Made by a program: the position numbers and the translations under genes. Shown piece by piece: positions 53,831-60,820 of a stretch of 64,000 nucleotides of DNA. A model generated the notes under the pieces. It made no database searches, was not told the origin of the DNA, and worked only from the letters and a program-made list of their open reading frames with translations. This stretch comes from a bacterium HR11 (GTDB lineage Bacteria; Acidobacteriota; HRBIN11): contig BEHN01000002.1 of the NCBI GenBank assembly GCA_002898535.1, positions 62,001 to 126,000 on the forward strand, in the 5' to 3' direction. Position 1 is the first letter of the stretch; every line of letters begins with the position of its first letter.

Positions 53831-54343
53831 TCACAGGACGCCGGCGTTCCCGCCGGAGGGCCCGCCGTTTTCGACGCCGTTCCGGGCCAGGGCCGCCGCC
53901 AGGCCGCTGAGCAGACGGGCCCGATTCGCATAGGGGTCCGTCCCGGCCGGGTCGAGTTCGACGGCCCGGGCCAGATGGCGCAGGGCCGCCTCGACGGCTC
54001 CCTGGGTCAGGTAGAGTTCGCCTAAATACGTATGGGCGGCGACGTCCGTCGGGTCCCGGGTCAGGGCGCACTGAAAGGCGGCGACGGCGTCTTCGGCCCA
54101 ACCTTTCCGCATGTAGACGCACCCCAGGGCCGTATGCAGATAGGCCTCTTGGGGATACAGCACGACCAGCCCCTCCAGGAGGGTCTGGGCTTCGTCGAGC
54201 CGGCCCTGCTCGACCAGCTGACGGGCCGTCTGGACGAGGACCGAGACGGCCTCGGGGGTCAGCCCGAGGGCTTCTTCCCATCGGCCCTCGCCCAAGACCG
54301 TTCGGAGGGCCTCTTGGAGGTCTTGCCACGCCTGCGGGTTCAT
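53831..54343 (-). CDS. TPR protein resembling SycD/LcrH-type secretion chaperones
   Basis: 170 aa from ATG 54343. Three tetratricopeptide repeats (about 50-155) in the arrangement AVSVLVQTARQLVEQGRLDE, LVVLYPQEAYLHTALGCVY, and DPTDVAAHTYLGELYLTQG. Size, three-TPR content and the preceding helix match class II type III secretion chaperones. Generic TPR proteins can look alike, so this depends partly on its neighbour, whose C-terminus resembles a needle subunit. The tail is Gly/Asn rich. Its ATG is 157 bp beyond the end of the needle-like gene. Confidence 0.6.
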   Translation of the reverse strand: MNPQAWQDLQEALRTVLGEGRWEEALGLTPEAVSVLVQTARQLVEQGRLDEAQTLLEGLVVLYPQEAYLHTALGCVYMRKGWAEDAVAAFQCALTRDPTDVAAHTYLGELYLTQGAVEAALRHLARAVELDPAGTDPYANRARLLSGLAAALARNGVENGGPSGGNAGVL

Positions 54344-54425
54344 GACGCACCTCCATGGGAGTGTTCTGATGCGAGATACGAGATGCACGATGGGTCCCCA
54401 GGACTGGATTTGGGGAAAGGACTTC

Positions 54426-54484
54426 AGACCACGAACCATCGACCCAGACCCCAGCTGGAGTCCACGGTCTGGGGTCCGTGGTCT
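54426..54484. repeat. Inverted repeat between the needle-like and TPR genes
   Basis: AGACCAC/GTGGTCT (54426-54432 with 54478-54484) and ACCCAGACC/GGTCTGGGGT form a two-part stem. It could be a processing or attenuation hairpin. The GGTCTGGGGTCCGTGGTC motif recurs near 50020 and 55450. Confidence 0.5.
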
Positions 54485-54499
54485 TTTCGGGACCTACGC

Positions 54500-55318
54500 T
54501 CATCGGATATTACGGATGATGGCCATCGAGGTGTCGTGCAGGGCCTTTCGCATCTCGGCGATGAGGTTGATCATCTGGGTCAGCCTCTGCATCTTCTGCT
54601 GGAGTTGCATGAGGCGGAACTGGGCCTTCGGGTCGTTAGGGTCCAGGCCGTTGATCTGAGACTCGACGCTATTCATGTCGTCGAAGAGGCGCGCCAGGGT
54701 CCGGCCGCCGAGGCCCTCCGTCGAGACGGGCGTCGAATCAGCGCGTCCCTTCGGGGCCGGGGCAGGTGCGGGAGCTCCGCCGGGAGGCGCGGACCCGGTC
54801 GGAGACGGGGTTTCCGACGGACGGGCCGCCCCCCCAGCCGGCGGAGTAGCCGGGGGTTCTTCGGTCCGAGCCATGTCCGTGTAAAGGCCGCCGGAGGACG
54901 GCGGCTTGTCCTGGATGGGCCCCGGCCCTTGAGGGAAGAGGTCCTTGAAGAGGCTTGTGAGGAGGTTTGTGATGCGGGTCAGGCCTTCCAGCAAGCGGTC
55001 GACCTGGGTCATCAGGCGGTCCAAGACCAGGCGGTTTAGGTCCGGCGGGAAGACGATGGGGAGTTTCCAGTTTTTCGAGAGTTCGGGCGGCGGGATGCAT
55101 CCCCCGGGCATGATGGCCGGGAGGCTTCCCAGGAGCTCGGTCCGGTTCACGAGACGGCTCAGGAAGTCTCCTGAGATACGGGAGAACTCGTCGGCCATGC
55201 CCGGCAGGTCCGGACGTGACTGTTTCGTAAGGCCCCGGACGACGCTGGTAGCGACGTCTTTCACGACGGGGGCTACCACGGGGGCCAACTTGGCGAGGGT
55301 CGCCACGATGGGAAGCAT
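54500..55318 (-). CDS. Pro-rich protein with C-terminal type III secretion needle-like domain
   Basis: 272 aa. The N-terminus is a hydrophobic/amphipathic helix (MLPIVATLAKLAPVVAPVV) without a clear cleavage site. A middle helical part (about 90-130) leads to a Pro/Ala/Gly linker (about 140-195). The last 65 residues, with LDPNDPKAQFRLMQLQQKMQ and ending SMAIIRNIR, match the helix-(PxxP turn)-helix plan and C-terminal xAIIxNxR of PrgI/MxiH/YscF needle proteins. The fusion with a long N-terminal region is not the normal 80-aa needle. Role is inferred; an unrelated helical hairpin is the alternative. Confidence 0.5.
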   Translation of the reverse strand: MLPIVATLAKLAPVVAPVVKDVATSVVRGLTKQSRPDLPGMADEFSRISGDFLSRLVNRTELLGSLPAIMPGGCIPPPELSKNWKLPIVFPPDLNRLVLDRLMTQVDRLLEGLTRITNLLTSLFKDLFPQGPGPIQDKPPSSGGLYTDMARTEEPPATPPAGGAARPSETPSPTGSAPPGGAPAPAPAPKGRADSTPVSTEGLGGRTLARLFDDMNSVESQINGLDPNDPKAQFRLMQLQQKMQRLTQMINLIAEMRKALHDTSMAIIRNIR

Positions 55319-55481
55319 GGCCTACCTCCGCAGGAAGGGTCTTCACGAGACCCGTGCGGACGGCCGCAAGGGGCGACGGGGGTCGACGGTTTGCAGGGAA
55401 GCGTATGGAGGGGGGCTCAGGGCCCGGACGCCGGGTCTCGGGCAATGTGGTCCGTGGTCTCTTTTCCTGGGGCCCGAATCC

Positions 55482-56558
55482 CTATGCATCCAGCAACAAC
55501 ATGCAGTCCCCGTAACTGTAAAAGCGGTAGCGCTCCCGGACGGCTTCCCGGTAGGCCGCCAGGATGAAGTCCCGACCGCCCAGGGCGCAGACCAACATTA
55601 GGAGCGTGCTCCTCGGCAGGTGGAAATTCGTCAGGAGGTCCCGAACGACCCGGAATTCGTAGCCCGGATAGATGAAGACGTCGGCCCAGCCGGACAGGCA
55701 CGGGGGGTCATGACGGGCGGCCGATTCGAGGGCCCGGGTCGTCGTCGTCCCGACGACCAGGACCCGGCGGCCCCGTCGGCGGGCGGTCTCGATCGCGGCC
55801 CATACGTCGGGGGGAATCTCGTACCACTCGGGGTCCATCCGGTGGTGACGCACGTCGGGCGTCCGGACGGGCCGAAAGGTGCCGGGCCCGACGTGGAGCG
55901 TGACCTCACACCACACGACGCCCTTTTCCTGGAGGGCTTGGATCACACGGGGCGTGAAGTGGAGGCCGGCCGTCGGGGCGGCGATGGAGCCTTGGACCTT
56001 GGCGTACACCGTCTGGTACCACCGGCGGTCCCGCTCGGCCAGGCTCGGGTCCCGGCGGACGATATAGGGCGGGACGGGCATCCACCCGATGTCGTCCAGC
56101 ATGGTCTGGAGCGGCCGGGGACTCTCGAAGGCCAGGACCCAATCGCCCTCGGGGGTCCGCTCCACGACGGTCGCCCGGACGTCGGCCGGGAACCGGAGGA
56201 CATCGCCGGGACGAATCCGCCGACTCGGACGGAGCAGGGCGTGCCATCGTTCGGGGGCGGCCGCCTCCGACGAAAGGGACCGGACGAGGAGGACCTCGAC
56301 GGGACGTTCCCGGTCTCCTCGGGCGAGGCGACCGTACAGACGGGCCGGGATGACCCGGCTGTTATTGACGACGACGACGTCCCCCTCCTGCAGGAAGGCC
56401 GGCAATTCAAAAAATCGCCGGTGTTCCCAGCGCCGCTGACGGAGCCACAGGACCATCATGCGGGCCTGGTCCCGCGGCTCGACGGGCGTCTGGGCGATCA
56501 GCTCTCGGGGCAGTTCGTAATCATACGCCGATAAAGAAAAACAGGATTCCATCGGCAT
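55482..56558 (-). CDS. queA: tRNA preQ1(34) S-adenosylmethionine ribosyltransferase-isomerase
   Basis: 358 aa, full length. Converts preQ1-tRNA to epoxyqueuosine-tRNA. Landmarks are YDYELPRELIAQTPVEPRDQ (N-terminus), VVVNNSRVIPARLYG, SIAAPTAGLHFTP, VTLHVGPGTFRPV and the C-terminal FHLPRSTLLMLVCALGG. ATG 56558 starts the family-typical sequence. Confidence 0.96.
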   Translation of the reverse strand: MPMESCFSLSAYDYELPRELIAQTPVEPRDQARMMVLWLRQRRWEHRRFFELPAFLQEGDVVVVNNSRVIPARLYGRLARGDRERPVEVLLVRSLSSEAAAPERWHALLRPSRRIRPGDVLRFPADVRATVVERTPEGDWVLAFESPRPLQTMLDDIGWMPVPPYIVRRDPSLAERDRRWYQTVYAKVQGSIAAPTAGLHFTPRVIQALQEKGVVWCEVTLHVGPGTFRPVRTPDVRHHRMDPEWYEIPPDVWAAIETARRRGRRVLVVGTTTTRALESAARHDPPCLSGWADVFIYPGYEFRVVRDLLTNFHLPRSTLLMLVCALGGRDFILAAYREAVRERYRFYSYGDCMLLLDA

Positions 56559-56628
56559 GGGGCCTCGGCGTCGGAGGTTCGGTCCCCGCCCGGACCGAAA
56601 TCCTGAAGCGAACCCCGAGGACCCGAAG

Positions 56629-56952
56629 TCACTTAATGCCGTATTTCTCCTTGAATTCCGGCCATGCCAGCTGATAGAACATCTTGTTCTTTTCGATGTA
56701 GGACTCCCACTGGGCCGGGACTTCGTCCTGCGGGAAGATGGCCGAAACGGGACATACCGGCTGGCACGCCCCGCAGTCGATGCACTCCTCGGGGTGGATG
56801 TACAGCTGGTCGACCTCGTCGTAAGCGACCTGGACGTCCGGCCGATATCCGGCGGCCTCCCCCTTCTTGGGATGGATGCAGTCGACGGGGCAAGCGTCCA
56901 CGCAGGCGGTATCCTTCGTGCCGATGCAAGGCTCGCAGATGATGTACGCCAT
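56629..56952 (-). CDS. fdxA: 7Fe ferredoxin
   Basis: 107 aa. The first cluster region is CIGTKDTACVDACPVDCIHP ([3Fe-4S]-type FdxA pattern), the second is CIDCGACQPVCPVSAI ([4Fe-4S]). A C-terminal helical tail (WESYIEKNKMFYQLAW) is typical of FdxA. A low-potential electron donor, which could serve the ferredoxin-type sulfite reductase at 60821. It has its own consensus promoter. Confidence 0.95.
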   Translation of the reverse strand: MAYIICEPCIGTKDTACVDACPVDCIHPKKGEAAGYRPDVQVAYDEVDQLYIHPEECIDCGACQPVCPVSAIFPQDEVPAQWESYIEKNKMFYQLAWPEFKEKYGIK

Positions 56953-56981
56953 TGCTGACCTCCGCCCGGAATTGCCGGGTC

Positions 56982-57009
56982 ATTATAGAGGACCCGTCCG
57001 GGCTGTCAA
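56982..57009 (-). promoter_or_regulatory. Consensus promoter of fdxA
   Basis: On the minus strand a perfect TTGACA (57009-57004), 16-bp spacer and perfect TATAAT (56987-56982), about 30 bp upstream of the fdxA ATG. Confidence 0.85.
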
Positions 57010-57219
57010 ATTCGGGGGCGGTACGAGGCTTGAGGGGGCGGGGCTGTCGCCCGGGTCGGGTGGCATGACGGCGGGACGACGCCGATTCGGCAGTCCGCCA
57101 GAACGGCGCACCGCCGATCACCACTCTTATTTTAGGCCGGCGACGCATCTTTTCCATCGGCGTCGGGCCAGGCGATTCCCCCTGGGTAGAGCGGCTCACC
57201 TCAAGGGGTTTCCCCACGC

Positions 57220-57248
57220 TGGACCGGCGTCGCTCCTTTGGATAAAAT
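57220..57248 (+). promoter_or_regulatory. Promoter of the DUF4388-tatD-ccmH genes
   Basis: TGGACC (57220-57225), 17-bp spacer, TAAAAT (57243-57248), 33 bp before the ATG at 57281. The rest of the 328-bp divergent region between fdxA and this gene shows no gene. Confidence 0.55.
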
Positions 57249-57280
57249 GAGAAGCACCCTCGACAGCGGGTCCTCATCCG

Positions 57281-58675
57281 ATGTGGCCACCCCGAGACGA
57301 CTTGGGATTCTTCCTTCGGACGCTGGTCCACCAAAAGCGCTCCGGCATCGTCCGGCGGGGGCGGCCGCCGGTCCGCCGGAGTCTGTACTTTCATGAGGGC
57401 CGTCTGGTCTTCGCCCACTCCAACGTGAAACGGGAGAAGCTGGGGTTCTTCCTCGTCCAGCAGGGCATTCTCGCCTCAGAGGCGGAACTCCAGTCCGTCT
57501 TGCAGGCCAAGGGCACCGAACGTTTGGGCCATTACTTGGTCCAACAGGGGGTCTTGACTCAGCAAGACCTCCAGCGACTCCTGGAACTCCAGGTCCGGAC
57601 GATCTTCACGGCCTGTTTTTACGACGACGCCCCCTTCGAGTGGGAAGAACGGCCCCAGCCCGTCCTGCCGGACCTCATCGTGCCCGTCGACCTGAGCGCC
57701 CTGATCGAGGAAGCCGTCCTCAACGACCCCCGGCCCGAAGCCTATCTAAAGCGCTTACCGGCGGCCGCCTGGTGGGTCATTCAGAGCGACCAGGCCGTCC
57801 TTCAACGGGCGTTTTTTCACGTCGAAGACCAGCTCCTGCGGAGTCAAGTCGTGCACCCCCGGCGGGTTCAAGAGTTGCTCGACCAGAGCGGTCTACCGCC
57901 CGAGGAGGCGGCCCGGCGTCTCTACCTGGGCCTCTTGTTCGGGTACCTGGCCGCCCACCCGCCCGAGCGGTATGAAAAAGTGGCGCCCCGGTTGTGGTCG
58001 GCCGGCAGTGAGTACCTGAACCCTCTGCCGCCGGACTGGGAGGTCCTGGCCGACCGGTCGGCCGACATGACGGCCTGGGAGCTCTTGGCCCTGCCGCCGG
58101 ACTCGCCCTGGGAGCGGGTCCAGGAGCGCTACGAGCAGTTCCGGGACTGGCTCCTCCCCATCCGATATCGGAAGGACCTGAGCCCGGAGAAACAGGCGAA
58201 GCTCGAGCGCCTCCTCCAGCGGGTCGAAAACGCCTACCGGGAAATCCGCCGCGCCTTCGACATGCGGACGCCGACCTTTGGGATTCCCGTGGGGGACCTA
58301 TCCACGGAGGCTCTGCTCCAGCGGGCGGAGACCTTCATCGAACAGGGCCGCTTCGAGGAAGCCCGTCATCTCCTGACGCGGTACCGGGCCGTCCTTGAAA
58401 AGAATGCCCGCTTCCATTACCTTATGGCCCTGACCTTAGCCCATCAGGGGGAAACCCAGCCGGAAGCGGAGGCCTACCTGCAGAAGGCCCTCGAGCTGGA
58501 ACCCCTCAACTGGGACTACTGGGTCGAGTTGGCCGTGTTGTATAAGGACATGGGCCAGATCCGGCGGGCCATCGAGACGCTCGAGAGAGTCTTGCGCCAG
58601 GAGCCCCAACATTTTCGGGCCCAACAGCTCCTTCGGCTCTACCGGGCTTGGCACGAGGCGCGCCATGATCGTTGA
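57281..58675 (+). CDS. DUF4388 (PATAN-like) / J-like / TPR protein
   Basis: 464 aa. The N-terminal DUF4388 domain (about 8-120) has SGIVRRGRPPVRRSLYFHEG, then LVFAHSNVKREKLGFFLVQQG, as in response-regulator-associated PATAN domains. The middle (about 260-325) has a DnaJ-like spacing (TAWELLALPPDSPWERVQER, then ENAYREIRRAFD) but lacks HPD. The last 130 residues hold three TPRs. It probably acts as a scaffold in a signalling or motility pathway. It overlaps tatD by 11 bp. Confidence 0.8.
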   Translation: MWPPRDDLGFFLRTLVHQKRSGIVRRGRPPVRRSLYFHEGRLVFAHSNVKREKLGFFLVQQGILASEAELQSVLQAKGTERLGHYLVQQGVLTQQDLQRLLELQVRTIFTACFYDDAPFEWEERPQPVLPDLIVPVDLSALIEEAVLNDPRPEAYLKRLPAAAWWVIQSDQAVLQRAFFHVEDQLLRSQVVHPRRVQELLDQSGLPPEEAARRLYLGLLFGYLAAHPPERYEKVAPRLWSAGSEYLNPLPPDWEVLADRSADMTAWELLALPPDSPWERVQERYEQFRDWLLPIRYRKDLSPEKQAKLERLLQRVENAYREIRRAFDMRTPTFGIPVGDLSTEALLQRAETFIEQGRFEEARHLLTRYRAVLEKNARFHYLMALTLAHQGETQPEAEAYLQKALELEPLNWDYWVELAVLYKDMGQIRRAIETLERVLRQEPQHFRAQQLLRLYRAWHEARHDR

Positions 58676-59480
58676 CGGCCACGCCCATCTGGAGGACCCC
58701 CGCTTTGACGGAGACCGGCCCGAGGTCCTGGAACGGGCATGGGAAAACTACGTCCGGGCGATCCTGACCGTCCACTGCGACCTGGAGCCTCGGCGGGCGC
58801 AACTCACGCTGGACCTGACCGAGCGGTACCCCTTCGTGTGGGCGGCCTTCGGCCTCCATCCCCATGAGGCTCGCCGATGGGACGAGGCCGTCGCCCATCA
58901 ACTGGCGCAATACTGGACCCATCCTCGCGTCGTGGCCATCGGGGAAACCGGCCTGGACTACCACTACATGCATAGCCCCCGGGAGGCTCAGCGGACCGTC
59001 TTCGCCTGGCACATCGCCCAGGCCGTCGAGCGGGGCCTCCCCCTCGTGGTCCATACCCGAGAGGCCCACGACGATACCCTGGCCCTCTTGCGAGAGGCGC
59101 CCATCGAACGAACGCAGGTCGTCATCCACTGCTATACCGGCGACGCCGAAACCGTCCGACGCTACCTGGACCTGGGGTGCTACGTCTCCTTCTCGGGTAT
59201 CGTCACCTTCGACCGGGCCGCCGATGTCCAGGCCGCCGCTCGGGTCGTCCCCCTCGACCGCCTCCTCGTCGAGACCGATAGCCCCTACTTAGCCCCCGTG
59301 CCCTACCGGGGGCGACGGAACGAACCGGCCTACGTCCTGAAGGTCGTCGAGGCCATCGCCCGCCTGCGGGGCATGAAGATCGGAGACCTGAAAGATGCCG
59401 TCTACCAAAACTTTCTTCGGGCTTACCCTCGTGTACGTCCTTTCCGGGAGTCTCCTCTTGGGAACGACGCCCGCCCCTAA
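58665..59480 (+). CDS. tatD: TatD-family metal-dependent hydrolase
   Basis: 271 aa. DGHAHLEDPRF (HxH), AFGLHPHEA, AIGETGLDYHYM, LVVHTREAHDD, VIHCYTGDAE and VETDSPYLAPVPYRG are all present, giving a complete active site of the amidohydrolase-like TatD nucleases. The last 29 codons overlap the next gene in another frame. Confidence 0.94.
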   Translation: MIVDGHAHLEDPRFDGDRPEVLERAWENYVRAILTVHCDLEPRRAQLTLDLTERYPFVWAAFGLHPHEARRWDEAVAHQLAQYWTHPRVVAIGETGLDYHYMHSPREAQRTVFAWHIAQAVERGLPLVVHTREAHDDTLALLREAPIERTQVVIHCYTGDAETVRRYLDLGCYVSFSGIVTFDRAADVQAAARVVPLDRLLVETDSPYLAPVPYRGRRNEPAYVLKVVEAIARLRGMKIGDLKDAVYQNFLRAYPRVRPFRESPLGNDARP

Positions 59481-59871
59481 GGCCCGCCTGACGGTCGGCG
59501 ACGTCAACCGTCGGGTCGTCTGCCAGTGCGGGTGCAATATGGTCCTCCACGGGTGCACCTGCGAGTTCGCCCGCCGGATGAACGCCGAGATCCAGGGCCT
59601 GATCGACGAGGGCCTGGACCTGGCGGGCATCCTGCAACGCCTGCAGGCAAAATACGGGCCGACCGTCCTGGCGGCCCCGCCCAAACGGGGCTTCTTCGTC
59701 ACGGCCTGGGTCCTGCCCTTCGTCGCCCTGGGCTTCGGGGGCGGCCTCATCGCCTACTACCTGCGCCGACGGGCCCGCCCGACCCCGCCGGCGCCGGCCG
59801 AAACGCCGCCCGTCGAGGACCCGGCGCTGGACACCCGCCTCCGGTCCATCCTGGAATCCGTGGACCGATAA
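59395..59871 (+). CDS. CcmH-like cytochrome c maturation protein with CQCGC motif
   Basis: 158 aa. Signal peptide (FFGLTLVYVLSGSLLLG), then a periplasmic three-helix domain with VVCQCGCNMVLHGCTCEFA where classical CcmH has LRCxxCQ, followed by the CcmH-like helices (MNAEIQGLIDEGLDLAGILQ, YGPTVLAAPP). A membrane anchor (FVTAWVLPFVALGFGGGLIAYY) and acidic tail follow. It would reduce apocytochrome c thiols for haem attachment, consistent with the multihaem ACIII. It overlaps tatD by 86 bp. Confidence 0.78.
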   Translation: MPSTKTFFGLTLVYVLSGSLLLGTTPAPKARLTVGDVNRRVVCQCGCNMVLHGCTCEFARRMNAEIQGLIDEGLDLAGILQRLQAKYGPTVLAAPPKRGFFVTAWVLPFVALGFGGGLIAYYLRRRARPTPPAPAETPPVEDPALDTRLRSILESVDR

Positions 59872-59945
59872 AGGGACTCTGCAAGGAGCCAGGCCCCGAG
59901 ACCGGCCGTTCGGGCATTCGGGCGTTCGGCGAATGGGCTATTTTC

Positions 59946-59982
59946 ATCCAAGCCCCGCTCGCAAGAGCGGGGTCGCTTGGAT
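59946..59982. repeat. Hairpin repeat copy 2 (GNRA loop)
   Basis: ATCCAAG-CCCCGCTC-GCAA-GAGCGGGG-TCG-CTTGGAT: a stem of 8 + 7 bp with a GCAA tetraloop. It is the inverted copy of 50047-50077. The flanking CACGGTACCCGGGACCTGG resembles the flank of copy 1. Confidence 0.85.
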
Positions 59983-60066
59983 TTCTATTCCGCATCCCCC
60001 ACCGCCCATCCCGGCCGTACTTCCGGACGGCCGAATGTGGGACACGGTACCCGGGACCTGGTCCAC

Positions 60067-60094
60067 TTGACATGGATGCGGGCTTGAGTATAAT
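60067..60094 (+). promoter_or_regulatory. Consensus promoter of the sulfite reductase leader transcript
   Basis: Perfect TTGACA (60067-60072), 16-bp spacer, perfect TATAAT (60089-60094). Transcription would begin near 60101, giving a leader of about 720 nt before the reductase ATG. Confidence 0.85.
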
Positions 60095-60138
60095 GAAATC
60101 ACACTCGGAAATGGCTTCTTGAGTCCTGGAGGAGTTGC

Positions 60139-60237
60139 ATGCTTCAGCGTCCGACGGTCCGTGGCGGACGGGAACCCCTCCGCATCCTCCTCTGGGACGA
60201 GTACTGTCCCACCTGTATATGTCCCTCCCGGGCGTGA
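60139..60237 (+). CDS. Small cysteine-containing leader peptide (candidate)
   Basis: 32 codons: begins MLQRPTVRGG and ends DEYCPTCICPSRA. GGAGGAG at 60128-60134 gives a strong ribosome site 6 nt upstream, and a consensus promoter lies 45 bp before it. Three Cys codons cluster within six codons near the end, all TGT, whereas TGC would be expected from the GC bias. It precedes sulfur-assimilation genes and strong RNA hairpins, so it fits a cysteine-responsive leader peptide like the poly-Cys upstream ORFs known in mycobacteria. No experimental support is visible. Confidence 0.6.
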   Translation: MLQRPTVRGGREPLRILLWDEYCPTCICPSRA

Positions 60238-60256
60238 CCCCCGTTTGGGCTTTCCT

Positions 60257-60314
60257 CCGGTGATGACAGCTCGATCGGTTGCCTCTGCTCCTTAGTAAAG
60301 AAGCTCATCACCGG
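60257..60314 (+). promoter_or_regulatory. Leader stem-loop 1
   Basis: CCGGTGATGA (60257-60266) pairs perfectly with TCATCACCGG (60305-60314); three more pairs (GCT/AGC) continue after a CA bulge. It starts 20 nt after the leader-peptide stop, where a stalled ribosome could influence it. Confidence 0.75.
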
Positions 60315-60502
60315 TGACCGACGTTCTCCCAGGCCGGCGAGCGTGTTTCCATCGGCAGTCCCGTCTACGTCGTGTAGGCGGCCGGCCCCGGATACGGTAT
60401 GGCATCCTGGTCCTTGAATCCCCGTCGGTCCGTCCTTCCCCCGTCTTTCCTGAAGCCTGCACTGATCTCAAGCAAATCAAAACAAATAGCGGGGCGGCTT
60501 GA

Positions 60503-60538
60503 ACTTTCGGGTCTGGGCCGTGGGCCCGACCCGGAAGT
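60503..60538 (+). promoter_or_regulatory. Leader stem-loop 2 (very stable)
   Basis: A 16-bp stem (ACTTTCGGGTC with GACCCGGAAGT, then GGGCC with GGCCC after a single bulged T), loop GTG. It lies directly before the terminator-like hairpin. Confidence 0.75.
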
Positions 60539-60544
60539 CGAGAC

Positions 60545-60595
60545 GGGCCGCCAGGACCGGTCGACACCGGCATGGCGGCCCCTACCCTTTTCTTT
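60545..60595 (+). terminator. Terminator-like hairpin inside the sulfite reductase leader
   Basis: GGGCCGCCA (60545-60553) pairs with TGGCGGCCC (60573-60581) around an inner CCGGT/ACCGG stem. The T-rich TTTTCTTT follows at 60588-60595. CCCTA at 60580-60584 could alternatively pair with TAGGG at 60595-60599, disrupting the stem. It is a plausible attenuator. Confidence 0.6.
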
Positions 60596-60596
60596 A

Positions 60597-60796
60597 GGGC
60601 CGTTCGGCCCGTGAGAATCCCGATGGGATCGGCAGATAGGCAGGTCGGCGGAGAGTAGGAGAGTCGGAACGCCCCCCGGCTGGCCAGGAGGGCTTATTCC
60701 CCTGCTTGCGTCTGAACCGGCCTCACGGCGGTGTCCTGAGCCTTGGACACCGTTCTGAGGCTTCATGCCCACCGCCGACCTGCCTATCTGCCTTCT
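60597..60796. repeat. Truncated arm and 8-bp repeats in the leader
   Basis: GGGCCGTTCGGCCCGTGAGA (60597-60616) is the outer end of the dispersed arm, followed by CGGCAGATAGGCAGGTCGG. A matching inverted 8-bp unit run (GCCGACCTGCCTATCTGCC) lies at 60774-60792. This fits a decayed MITE-like unit. Confidence 0.65.
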
Positions 60797-60820
60797 CCCC
60801 AAGGCCAGGAGGGACTAACG

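Noticed and set aside
60139-60820. SAM or cobalamin riboswitch considered for the sulfite reductase leader
   Set aside because: The conserved cores of these riboswitches are not visible; the Cys leader ORF and hairpins are the supportable features.
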